A DNA stretch of 64,000 bases from a virus, in IMG/VR virus record IMGVR_UViG_3300025276_002551, positions 1 to 64,000 of that record; one strand, given 5' to 3'. The position numbers and the translations under genes are program-made. Shown here in pieces: positions 41,930 to 50,252 of this stretch (positions are counted from its first letter, which is position 1; each line of letters begins with the position of its first letter). The notes under the pieces are model-generated. The model made no database searches. It saw only the letters and a program-made list of their open reading frames with translations, and was not told the DNA's origin.

Positions 41930-44697
41930 TAAAACATCACCTTATAGCTTACGCCTGCTGTACCCATGTTTTCACTTGTTCCTGCATAGTTAGTACGTAG
42001 TTCAATGTTAGCTGTAAAAGCTGTATTCTCTGTTGGGTTGTAGTTATAAAACAATCCAAAGTCTACTTCTCTTTTAGGAGCTTCTAATGAGCTACTCATA
42101 TTAGAACTATTAATGTCTCCATTAGTACTAACACTAGTTGGCAAGTTAAAGTGTGCTTTACCACTTGTAATGCTAACTGGCATACTTGTTACAAACCCAA
42201 ATGTACTTCTTGTGTTTATAGTTTGCGAGAAGCCTAGTGTAGCACTGTTAGACATCATAATGTCTGCACTCTTAAGCATTGAACTGTTATCAACATCTAG
42301 TTTTGTTGCACCAATTGTTGCACTACCATAAAACTTTAATCCATCTCCCATGTCAATGCTTTCATTGTAACCAATGTATGCTGTGTTACTACCATCTACT
42401 TTCATTAAGCTACTGTTTGCATAGTTACCTAAGTAAGTGTCTGATTCGTTAACAAGACCTAATGAGAACTTATCGTATGTTTGTAGCAAGCTGATGTTAT
42501 TATTAGTTTCGTTAATGCTTAGGAATGTACTTCCGTTACCTGTTGGGATAACTGTTCCACCTGAGAAACCAATGTAGTAGTCTGGTGCAAAACCATTCTT
42601 AGCGGCTTCCACTGGACTTGTAGTACGTGTGTCGTTTACTTGTACCATGCTGTTAGCATCAAAGTAATAGTCTCTGTCGTATGCATCAACAACCATAACA
42701 CTTGTTAGTGATGAGATACTTCCACCTTGTACTGCAATTGTTCCACTGTTACTTACATCTACCTTGCCACCTGTAACTCGTCCTGTAGTAGGAAGTCCAA
42801 TAGCACCTTGTGGTAGTGTAGCTTCGTTTAAGTCTAGCAATCCTTGTCCATGTACGTTTACATCATAGCCTACAATATCTTTGCTGGCTGTGTTTAGCAA
42901 CAACTTAGACAAGTTAGCACCTGTCATGTGTGGCCACATTTGGTGTACAATTGCAACTGCACCTGATACCATTGGAGCCGCTTGTGACGTACCACTGTTA
43001 GTTCTGTACTCTCCATTGTTATCTGTACTTGCAACATAACGTCCTGGCGCCATCAAATACCTATCACTAATACGTGCATCACTTGCACATGTATTTGTAC
43101 CAGCTACAACATCAAAACACATTGTACCAGCTTTGTTACTGCTACGGTCAATTTTACCTAAACGTGTATCATAGTTACCAACAAGTAAAACCCTGTCACC
43201 AACTTCTGCATCTAGTGCAATAAAGCCTGGCTGTCCAACAACGTCTGTACCTTGGTTACCTGCTGACATTACTAGTACTGCTTCGTGTCCTTTCATTGCG
43301 TTAACAATGTTCTTATAATAATGTTGACTGTCTAGTAGTCCTGCATAACCAAACTTATCAAATGTAATACCATTACGTCCACGTGTGTCTGTTGACATAA
43401 ACATTCCATCTGACATCTTAGTAATTGAGTTCTTGTATGTGTTATCAAAGTTATAGTTAGCACTCATATTAATTACATCAGCACCATTTTCAACTGCCCA
43501 TTCAATTGCTTCGTCTACAACTGTAAAGTCAAATGATCCTGCATCGTATGCTGTCTTTGCAATTAGCAAGTCTGCATCATAAGCAACACCTGTAGTACCT
43601 ACACCATCTAAGTTTGCGGCTGCAATACCTGCAACGTGTGTTCCGTGTGAGTACTTGTTAAGATCATCTATTGTTTCAATACCTAACCTACAGCTACGTG
43701 TGAAACATTTTGTACCTTTAATGCTGTCTTTAAATTCCGTATGGTCCATATCAATACCAGTATCAAGTATAGCAATAGTAGAACCTTTACCAGTGTAACC
43801 TCTGCTCCATGCAGCCGGTGCACCAATAGTTTCTAAGTGATTACCATAATGCTTAGACAATACTGTGTCTGTATATGTTTGATTGATTCTGCTATTCATT
43901 GCCCATACTGCGTTACGATATGTTTCAGTATCTGTATATGTAACATCGTTTCTTGCAAGATATTCTGCTTCAGTAATTACTACGACTACTGGCTTGTCTT
44001 CTTCAACAACCTCAACAACCTCAACTACTTCTTCAACTACTTCTACTTCTGCAACTACTTCTTCAACTACAACAACTGGTTCAACAACCAATGCGTATGT
44101 ACGTATAACAGTACGCTCTACCTTTGTCTCTGTTTCTACAGTATTTGTAATTGATGTTGTTTTTGTAGTGTTAGTAGAACCTTTAGTTCCATCACTATAT
44201 AATGTAATAGCATTAACATTTTCCCAAGCCTGTTTCTTAATTGGGGTTGAGAATGTTTTAGTAACTACTGCATACTCTGTTACGTTGTTGTCAACTGTTT
44301 CTTCTACAACTACAGTATTACTTGTTTCTGAGATAGTTCCACGTGTAGTAATTACACCATTAGTATTAACATAACTTGTGCTTACTAGTGTAACCTTTGC
44401 TTCAACTTTGTTAAGTAGCAAATTGTACTTTGAGATTTCTTCTACTTGGAAAGCGTACCTTAGCTTAAGGTTCTGAAACCAACCGTACTTACTAAACAAG
44501 TGATCATACTTGTCAATCAAACCCTTGTAAGATTTATTAGAACGATTGTAGTTTTTTACCATTGAAGTGGAAAAGCTAATTTGTAATCCACTGTTTAGAC
44601 CACTTGCGTAATCATAGTAACTCTTAAATGCTGGTGCGGCGTATGCTGTGCTTGTTAAACAAATTGTTAGCAGTGCCGTAATTAGTAACTTTTTCAT
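41929..44697 (-). CDS. Secreted subtilisin-like protease with C-terminal beta-barrel-like domain
   Basis: A 922-aa protein with a signal peptide (LLITALLTICLTSTAYA). A 180-residue N-terminal region is followed by a Val/Glu-rich spacer (about 205-235). The S8 domain has D312 (LDTGID), H351 (HGTHVAG), N481 and S571 (GTSQAAP). The last 280 residues are rich in alternating Ser/Gly/aromatic strands and end in KVMF, like an autotransporter barrel. It would be displayed on or released from the outer membrane of the infected cell. GGAG and a perfect early promoter precede it. Confidence 0.83.
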   Translation of the reverse strand: MKKLLITALLTICLTSTAYAAPAFKSYYDYASGLNSGLQISFSTSMVKNYNRSNKSYKGLIDKYDHLFSKYGWFQNLKLRYAFQVEEISKYNLLLNKVEAKVTLVSTSYVNTNGVITTRGTISETSNTVVVEETVDNNVTEYAVVTKTFSTPIKKQAWENVNAITLYSDGTKGSTNTTKTTSITNTVETETKVERTVIRTYALVVEPVVVVEEVVAEVEVVEEVVEVVEVVEEDKPVVVVITEAEYLARNDVTYTDTETYRNAVWAMNSRINQTYTDTVLSKHYGNHLETIGAPAAWSRGYTGKGSTIAILDTGIDMDHTEFKDSIKGTKCFTRSCRLGIETIDDLNKYSHGTHVAGIAAANLDGVGTTGVAYDADLLIAKTAYDAGSFDFTVVDEAIEWAVENGADVINMSANYNFDNTYKNSITKMSDGMFMSTDTRGRNGITFDKFGYAGLLDSQHYYKNIVNAMKGHEAVLVMSAGNQGTDVVGQPGFIALDAEVGDRVLLVGNYDTRLGKIDRSSNKAGTMCFDVVAGTNTCASDARISDRYLMAPGRYVASTDNNGEYRTNSGTSQAAPMVSGAVAIVHQMWPHMTGANLSKLLLNTASKDIVGYDVNVHGQGLLDLNEATLPQGAIGLPTTGRVTGGKVDVSNSGTIAVQGGSISSLTSVMVVDAYDRDYYFDANSMVQVNDTRTTSPVEAAKNGFAPDYYIGFSGGTVIPTGNGSTFLSINETNNNISLLQTYDKFSLGLVNESDTYLGNYANSSLMKVDGSNTAYIGYNESIDMGDGLKFYGSATIGATKLDVDNSSMLKSADIMMSNSATLGFSQTINTRSTFGFVTSMPVSITSGKAHFNLPTSVSTNGDINSSNMSSSLEAPKREVDFGLFYNYNPTENTAFTANIELRTNYAGTSENMGTAGVSYKVMF

Positions 44698-44750
44698 AGT
44701 GTTGTCTCCTGACGTGTTATAAAACTGTTAAATTTCTAACTTGTATATAT

Positions 44751-44779
44751 ATTATACGATGAAACAGGGTGGTTGTCAA
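44751..44779 (-). promoter_or_regulatory. Sigma-70-like early promoter (TTGACA-17-TATAAT)
   Basis: Minus-strand TTGACA (44774-44779) and TATAAT (44751-44756), 17 bp apart, before the subtilisin gene. The upstream A/T-rich stretch resembles that of the promoter at 25673-25701. Confidence 0.8.
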
Positions 44780-44803
44780 CCGAAAAGTCTTGGTTTATTT
44801 GAT

Positions 44804-45139
44804 TTATTTTGAAAGTTTTTGTATAAAACGGTGTTTTTCTACTTTAGTAGGCACATCAACGCCCATTTCAGTCAATATGTCTGAAAATACAGTCTTATAT
44901 AGCTGAAGTTCTTGCAATACTTTGCCTACATCTATATCTATACCGTCGTGCTGTATCACTATGCTAGGCTGTGCAGAAGAAGTTGTTATTGAGTTGTTGT
45001 TCAGTGGTATTGTAGTTCCGTTTGATGTTATAAACGATCCACTACTAGCGTTACTAATTGTAGTAATAGGGCCAAGTGTTCCTTTGCCCTGTATTGTTGA
45101 AGTTACCAATCCACCTGAGTAATGTTTTTGAGCTGACAT
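44804..45139 (-). CDS. Hypothetical Ser/Thr-rich protein
   Basis: A 111-aa protein. The first 60 residues are Ser/Thr/Gly/Asn-rich (like tail-fibre or virion surface segments), followed by an amphipathic helix, VGKVLQELQLYKTVFSDIL. It ends KLSK, as does the gene at 25736. The start shares one base with the phosphoribosyltransferase stop. Function unknown. Confidence 0.58.
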   Translation of the reverse strand: MSAQKHYSGGLVTSTIQGKGTLGPITTISNASSGSFITSNGTTIPLNNNSITTSSAQPSIVIQHDGIDIDVGKVLQELQLYKTVFSDILTEMGVDVPTKVEKHRFIQKLSK

Positions 45140-45687
45140 TATGCTTGTCCGTAGTTACGTTCGCCTTCCCATGGAAATACAATCCATTGGTCACGTTCCA
45201 TTTTGTTTATCTCTAATGCTGTATAATCACAGTCGCCAAAGCCACTGCCACCATTGTCAATTAGACATGCTGTACGAACATTGCTACCCCATATACTATC
45301 CCATGCTGGGCTGTCTGGTAAACATCCACCTCGCCAGTCTTGTTTAATCCAAGACAGTGTGCGACCGGAATCATTAATGTCGTCCATAATTAGAATGTTC
45401 TTTTTGTTGTAAGACTTAAAGTCTTCTGTACCATCATAACCAAGTGCATCTTCGGCCATCCATGTATTGCTTTCTGGGCCGTACATTTCGTTAGTATCAC
45501 GGAACCTAACATCTAATGCATGCATTGGAATACCAGTTGAGTTGGACATAATTACGGCTGGAACTAATCCACCACGTGTTAATCCTACAATGTAATCTGG
45601 ACGCCAACCATCAGCTGCCATTAAATTTCCAATGACTTGAATCTGATGTTCAATGTCTTTCCATGTATAATATACTTTTTCTATCAT
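45139..45687 (-). CDS. Phosphoribosyltransferase
   Basis: A 182-aa type I PRTase with VGLTRGGLVPAVIMS and the PRPP-binding loop ILIMDDINDSGRTL. It resembles xanthine/guanine-type enzymes, which join a purine base to PRPP. It is coupled to folE by a 4-nt overlap; a role in nucleotide salvage or in handling a 7-deazapurine base is possible but unproven. Confidence 0.82.
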   Translation of the reverse strand: MIEKVYYTWKDIEHQIQVIGNLMAADGWRPDYIVGLTRGGLVPAVIMSNSTGIPMHALDVRFRDTNEMYGPESNTWMAEDALGYDGTEDFKSYNKKNILIMDDINDSGRTLSWIKQDWRGGCLPDSPAWDSIWGSNVRTACLIDNGGSGFGDCDYTALEINKMERDQWIVFPWEGERNYGQA

Positions 45688-46370
45688 CTTGGTGCAAACT
45701 CCTGTTGTAATTTAATGTTGTTAAAGAATTCAGTTTTAGTTCCTGGGTCTGTGTTAAACGAGCCTTCTAATACTGTTGTCTGTGTTAGACTACTATGTGC
45801 CATAATGCCTCTGTTCTCACAACAACCGTGTGTTGCTTGAATATAAACACCTACGTTTTTACTACCTGTTGCTTTCATAATTTCAGCGGTAATATCATTA
45901 CATAGTTCTTCTTGTAACGTTCCACGCCTTGCACACCATTGTGCAATACGAGTATACTTTGATAAACCAATTAACTTCTCAGATGCAATAATACCTATGT
46001 ATGCAACTCCTTTAACTGGTTGATGATGATGTGAACATACACTTGTAAGTTCACTACGGATAACTAGCATACCTCTATAACCTTCACTTATATGGTTAGG
46101 AAATGCTGTTGCGTTTGGGATGGGTTCATATCGCCCACTCATTAATTCTTTGATATACATCTTTGCTAGACGTCTACCTGTGTCTTTACTGTTAGGATCG
46201 TTTTCTCGATCAATTAGTAAACTGTCAAGAACAGCCTCAAACTTAGGAACTAGTTCTTCAATTAGTTCTTCCTTGTCGCCTTCTTGCATTACTTCTGAAA
46301 TGTTATCGCCTGCCCAGTAACGTATGTTGCCTAGTTTTAGGCGGGCCTTTATTTGTTCTGACTTAGTCAT
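45684..46370 (-). CDS. folE: GTP cyclohydrolase I
   Basis: A 228-aa FolE with the zinc and catalytic region TSVCSHHHQPVKGVAYIGI, GLSKYTRIAQWCARR, TLQEELCNDI and THGCCENRG. It makes dihydroneopterin triphosphate from GTP, the first step of both folate and 7-deazaguanine synthesis. With queE, the queD-like gene and dpdA in the window, DNA base modification is the likely purpose. It has its own promoter within the galE-like gene. Confidence 0.93.
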   Translation of the reverse strand: MTKSEQIKARLKLGNIRYWAGDNISEVMQEGDKEELIEELVPKFEAVLDSLLIDRENDPNSKDTGRRLAKMYIKELMSGRYEPIPNATAFPNHISEGYRGMLVIRSELTSVCSHHHQPVKGVAYIGIIASEKLIGLSKYTRIAQWCARRGTLQEELCNDITAEIMKATGSKNVGVYIQATHGCCENRGIMAHSSLTQTTVLEGSFNTDPGTKTEFFNNIKLQQEFAPR

Positions 46371-46384
46371 TCTGTTCTCCGAGT

Positions 46385-47341
46385 TTAAGACGTGGATGTC
46401 TTATTGTTTTTGATATAATAATTATACGCTGTCTTTACTATTGTGTCAAGCCCATAATTTGGTGTCCATTTTAATACCCTGTTAGCTAATGTACTGTCTG
46501 CTATTAGTGTGGCTGGGTCGCCTGCACGTGCTGGTCCAACTTTATACGTTGGATCTAAAGGCGTGTGCTCTTTTACTGCATTTATAATATCCATGTTGCT
46601 GTAACCTTTTCCGTTACCCATGTTAAATCTAAATGCGCCTTTGTTGTTCTCTGTGAAGTCTAATGCCATACCTAAACCTCTAGCAACATCATGTACATGT
46701 ACGTAATCTCTTACACATGTTCCATCTGGTGTGCCAAAGCCATCGCCATTTAATGTAAACTCTTTGTTATCCAAAGCAAGTTCCATAATCTTAGCAATAA
46801 TATGTGTAGCTTGTTTCTCCTGTCCAAACTCGCCTTCTAAGTCTGCACCTGCTACGTTAAAGAAGCGACAACTAACACTGTTAATTCCATATGCTGTAGC
46901 ATAATCTGCTAGCATAATCTCTGTCATACGCTTACTCCAACCATAAGGGTTAACCGGTTCATGCTGTCCAGATTCTGTACATACATCTTCCTTTGGTTCC
47001 CCATAAGTTGCGGCACTGCTTGCAAAGACAACACGTTTAACGCCTTGTGCCTTGCATGCATCTAACAATGCAATAGTTGATACAACATTATTTTTGTAGT
47101 ACTTGCTAGGGTCTAAAACACTAGGGCCTACTAAACTAGTTGCACCAATATGCACCACAGCATCAATATTGAGTAGTAACTGTTGCACTTCAAACGATCC
47201 ATAGTCTTCGCAATAAAACTCTTTAAAGTAGTTGTGCTTGACTGTGTTGCGATCAACTGCTACTATTTCATGATACTGCGATAACGCCTTACATGTTTGA
47301 GCACCAATATAACCACTGGCTCCTGTTACTAGTATTCTCAT
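46385..47341 (-). CDS. galE: UDP-glucose 4-epimerase-like enzyme
   Basis: A 318-aa extended short-chain dehydrogenase. It has the NAD motif GASGYIGAQT, VVFASSAATYGEP, catalytic YGWSK and RFFNVAGAD, and VRDYVHVHDVA near the C-terminus, all typical of GalE. It interconverts UDP-sugars. It follows the glycosyltransferase gene by one base, so both probably serve surface glycan or DNA glycosylation. Confidence 0.85.
   Translation of the reverse strand: MRILVTGASGYIGAQTCKALSQYHEIVAVDRNTVKHNYFKEFYCEDYGSFEVQQLLLNIDAVVHIGATSLVGPSVLDPSKYYKNNVVSTIALLDACKAQGVKRVVFASSAATYGEPKEDVCTESGQHEPVNPYGWSKRMTEIMLADYATAYGINSVSCRFFNVAGADLEGEFGQEKQATHIIAKIMELALDNKEFTLNGDGFGTPDGTCVRDYVHVHDVARGLGMALDFTENNKGAFRFNMGNGKGYSNMDIINAVKEHTPLDPTYKVGPARAGDPATLIADSTLANRVLKWTPNYGLDTIVKTAYNYYIKNNKTSTS
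46421..46449 (-). promoter_or_regulatory. Sigma-70-like early promoter (TTGACA-17-TATAAT)
   Basis: Minus-strand TTGACA (46444-46449) and TATAAT (46421-46426), 17 bp apart, located within the end of the galE-like gene and 51 bp before folE. Confidence 0.75.
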
Positions 47342-48523
47342 TTAATACTTTGCCTCCGCTACGTGATCTCTATAACGATTATCGTTACGAGCCCATGTGT
47401 TCTTCTTGTAGCTTCCTTCCATGATGTCAATCATACGATCGATTGTACCATCAGTCCAGTTACTAATTTTTCCCATGTTCTCACTAGGCCAATCTAGACC
47501 AGCTAGAATCTTTTCAACTGCACTGTCTTGACTCCACGGTGTGTAAAGTCTAGTATAGTCGTTAGCAAATGTTTCAGGGAAACTTCTGTATGCAGGATAA
47601 ACAACATTACAACCTAATGCGTCTGCTTCACTTACGGTATTAGATACCCAGTCTTGCAATGCACAATTGAACATAACTTTAGAATCATTAACTACATTGT
47701 AGTAATCATTCTTTTGTAAGTCTTTAAGGATTGTTAGTTTACCATCTTGTTCCATCTGTAACGCACGATCTAAATACTTCTGATTGTTGCTACGTAATGG
47801 TCCGCCACTTAGCACTGCAAACTCAACGTCAGGACGTATTGCTTTAACCTTTTCAATAACATCCATAAAAAAGTCTGGCTGTTTCTCTTGATCAAAACGT
47901 GCCGCAAATACTACACGGTCACTACGTTCTTTCCATGGTTTAACTTTGTGTTCCACTCTAGTAAGAACTTCTTCCTTACCAAAGCTAAGTCCACTGATAT
48001 TAAAAATTGGAGCAGTCCAATTAGCAATACGCATATGTGCAACCATTTCTTCGTTTGTTGCTAGTATATGAACGTTAGGAATCTCATTACACATCTGCTC
48101 GTATAAAGACATCCACTTGCTCATACCCCATACATGAACAAAGTCATCTGGGTCTACTGCCTGTGCTAAACAACGCAAGAATATTTTAGGTCGTTGCTCT
48201 TCTGGTATCTGACACATAATGTATGGTAGAGATTCCATACCAGGTTGAAACATGTCTTCAAAGAAAACAACATCCTCCCCACTACATTCTCCGCTACGCA
48301 TCATCTGTACTAGATTCATTAGTTGGCTCATTCCAAAGAACGAACGTCCATGTGCATCTAATACTTGTCCAACACTAATTGCTTTAGTGTCGTCAATTGT
48401 CTCGCCAGGAACAACTACATATTCTATCCCACGCTTCTTGAAAGCACGTTCACTCCAGTCTTGCAACTGTAATGTATACCTGCCTTCGTAGGGTTCTAAC
48501 CCCATGTAAAATAGCTTACGCAT
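47342..48523 (-). CDS. Glycosyltransferase (GT-B fold, GT4-like)
   Basis: A 393-aa protein. The C-terminal half has RVVFAARFDQEKQPDFFMDVIEKV, a donor-domain start typical of GT4 enzymes, then VEFAVLSGG, and NTVSEADALGCNVVYPAYRSFPE, which carries the glutamate-containing nucleotide-sugar site. Acceptor unknown. The upstream overlap is 8 nt. Confidence 0.75.
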   Translation of the reverse strand: MRKLFYMGLEPYEGRYTLQLQDWSERAFKKRGIEYVVVPGETIDDTKAISVGQVLDAHGRSFFGMSQLMNLVQMMRSGECSGEDVVFFEDMFQPGMESLPYIMCQIPEEQRPKIFLRCLAQAVDPDDFVHVWGMSKWMSLYEQMCNEIPNVHILATNEEMVAHMRIANWTAPIFNISGLSFGKEEVLTRVEHKVKPWKERSDRVVFAARFDQEKQPDFFMDVIEKVKAIRPDVEFAVLSGGPLRSNNQKYLDRALQMEQDGKLTILKDLQKNDYYNVVNDSKVMFNCALQDWVSNTVSEADALGCNVVYPAYRSFPETFANDYTRLYTPWSQDSAVEKILAGLDWPSENMGKISNWTDGTIDRMIDIMEGSYKKNTWARNDNRYRDHVAEAKY

Positions 48524-48872
48524 CTGTCGGCTCTACCTTAGGTTTTACTTCTACCCAAAGTTTCCCTACGTGAATTTTAAGCTTCTTAGGGCTTCGATCT
48601 TTTTGCATCTTAATTTGAATATCAAATGTAATTGCGTTTTCTTTCTCAGTATTCTCAATAACAAATGAGAAGATTTTGAAAGAACGTTTGAGATCGCCTA
48701 AGTACGATTCAAACACACCGAGAAGTTTCTCAGTCTCTTTTTCGTTATACATATACCCATCATATGGGGCAATGATTTTAAGAAGATCATACTTAATATC
48801 ATTAATGTTGTAGTATCCAGTTAACTTAAAAAAGTTAACTGAGGCGCTTTTGTCATTATTATTAGTCGACAT
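48516..48872 (-). CDS. Hypothetical phage protein
   Basis: A 118-aa basic protein with mixed helices and strands (LKRSFKIFSFVIENTE and KLKIHVGKLWVEVKPK). No domain recognised. It lies between the queD-like gene and the glycosyltransferase. Confidence 0.6.
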   Translation of the reverse strand: MSTNNNDKSASVNFFKLTGYYNINDIKYDLLKIIAPYDGYMYNEKETEKLLGVFESYLGDLKRSFKIFSFVIENTEKENAITFDIQIKMQKDRSPKKLKIHVGKLWVEVKPKVEPTDA

Positions 48873-48877
48873 AATAG

Positions 48878-49273
48878 CTATCCTTTTAGTTGTGGATTAA
48901 ATGTCATTGTAGCACCATTTTCGTTATCTTCTGCAACGCTAATAGTTATCGAACGACCTGGATATTTGTTATGAATTTGATTAGCAAGTTCTTCACCAAT
49001 CATCTCACAACTCCTGTGGTTAAGTGTTAAAATGTCACCGCTGTAAAGCGACTCCAACCAACGTTTGAATTGAATAAATTCAATATCTCGGTCATCATGG
49101 AATACATCAATTGCTACACGAAAGTGAAAGATGTGCCTATGAGCATAGCCCAAGAAACTTACATCGTCCCACTTATCTGTAGCCAAGGCTGGATCTTTAT
49201 CAGCGCCAGGATACAAATGTATGCCTTCTTTCTGAAACGTAACCCAAATTTGACGTTGTGCAATATCTAACAT
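48878..49273 (-). CDS. queD: 6-pyruvoyl-tetrahydropterin synthase-like (QueD-type)
   Basis: A 131-aa protein with HRHIFHF (His ligands for zinc), VFHDDRDIEFIQFKRWLE (helix after the second strand), LNHRSCEMIGEELA and AEDNENGA near the end, arranged as in the PTPS/QueD fold. It would convert dihydroneopterin triphosphate to carboxy-tetrahydropterin, the QueE substrate. The sequence is divergent from bacterial QueD, so exact activity is less certain than the fold. Confidence 0.68.
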   Translation of the reverse strand: MLDIAQRQIWVTFQKEGIHLYPGADKDPALATDKWDDVSFLGYAHRHIFHFRVAIDVFHDDRDIEFIQFKRWLESLYSGDILTLNHRSCEMIGEELANQIHNKYPGRSITISVAEDNENGATMTFNPQLKG

Positions 49274-49274
49274 T

Positions 49275-49484
49275 TTACTTTTCTTCTTCTTGCTTCTTCA
49301 TGATCTTAAGCATTTCCCATAGCTTCCAATCAATTGCTTCAAGATACTTCATTAGTGCTTTAGTAGTTATTTCCATATTTACTTCTGCACTGATTGCTTC
49401 TTCATGTGTTTTAGCACCTGTAGTAGCACCTACTGTGTCGGCTGTTGCTGTCGCATCATCCATTAAACGAATCTTCTTTGGCAT
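49275..49484 (-). CDS. Small helical phage protein
   Basis: A 69-aa protein with an Ala/Thr-rich N-terminus and a C-terminal helix, ALMKYLEAIDWKLWEMLK, ending in Lys/Glu. It is one base from the queD-like gene. No function known. Confidence 0.6.
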   Translation of the reverse strand: MPKKIRLMDDATATADTVGATTGAKTHEEAISAEVNMEITTKALMKYLEAIDWKLWEMLKIMKKQEEEK

Positions 49485-49495
49485 TGTATATTCTC

Positions 49496-50026
49496 CTATT
49501 CAATTATTTCGTCTTGTTTATATTGGTTCCAACTTGTGAACTTGTTACGGTTCATTAAAGAATGTAGACTATGTGTCCACACACCTTTGTTTGTTGCATT
49601 AAAATCAATATCATCAATCTTAATACAAGTATTATATCCTAGTAGTTCAGCGTATGGAACCTTAACACTGACCATTGGGATAAAATTATTATACTCGCTG
49701 TACCCAGACTCCTGGATCCATTCTATGCAAGTTAAATCAAAATCGAGAGTTACAAAGTAATCCTTTACAAGACCTTTAACTAATGAATCCCAACCTTCTT
49801 GTTCTTCATCAGTACCATGTTCTCCAGTAATATCGAAACTTTGATTAGCACCTAAGTATATAGCTTCAACCTTGTTAGTTTTAGCTAGCTCTTGTACTTC
49901 TTCTAAACGTTGCATACCAACAACAAATAGTGTTTTCATACCAAATGTTGGAGTGTGTTCAATTTCAGTGCCTACAAAATATGTTACGCCTGTAACATTT
50001 GTGCTTGATGTGTAATCTCGTTTCAT
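49496..50026 (-). CDS. Uncharacterised protein in the 7-deazaguanine block
   Basis: A 176-aa protein with YFVGTEIEHTPTFGMKTLFVVG at the N-terminus and AIYLGANQSFD, DYFVTLDFDLTCIEWI and MVSVKVPYAE further on. I do not recognise a defined domain. Its place between the queD-like gene and dpdA suggests it takes part in making or inserting the modified base. No SGGxDS loop of QueC is present. Confidence 0.6.
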   Translation of the reverse strand: MKRDYTSSTNVTGVTYFVGTEIEHTPTFGMKTLFVVGMQRLEEVQELAKTNKVEAIYLGANQSFDITGEHGTDEEQEGWDSLVKGLVKDYFVTLDFDLTCIEWIQESGYSEYNNFIPMVSVKVPYAELLGYNTCIKIDDIDFNATNKGVWTHSLHSLMNRNKFTSWNQYKQDEIIE

Positions 50027-50036
50027 TTAACTACCT

Positions 50037-50231
50037 TTATAGATTATTAATTTGTTCTTCAAGTTTTACGATTTGCTGTTTTAACTGCAACTTCTCAGTT
50101 TTCTTTGCCTTAACAATGTCGTCGCTTGTATTGTTATTATACAACGTAATTATCTCTTTGTCAAGTGTTCTATGCTTCTCTGTTAGAGATGCCATATAGC
50201 GTTTCTTACTATTAATTGTTCCAGTTCCCAT
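50037..50231 (-). CDS. Small coiled-coil protein, YdcH/DUF465-like
   Basis: A 64-aa helical protein: SLTEKHRTLDKEI, a short loop, then KAKKTEKLQLKQQIVKLEEQI. The two-helix pattern resembles the YdcH family of short bacterial proteins of unknown role. It lies between dpdA and the 176-aa protein. Confidence 0.55.
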   Translation of the reverse strand: MGTGTINSKKRYMASLTEKHRTLDKEIITLYNNNTSDDIVKAKKTEKLQLKQQIVKLEEQINNL

Positions 50232-50252
50232 TTATCTACTCCCTGATTGTTA

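Noticed and set aside
43883-44374. A 163-aa Ser/Thr-rich plus-strand frame
   Set aside because: Antisense shadow of the Val/Glu spacer of the subtilisin gene; low-complexity composition follows from the codon bias of the real gene.
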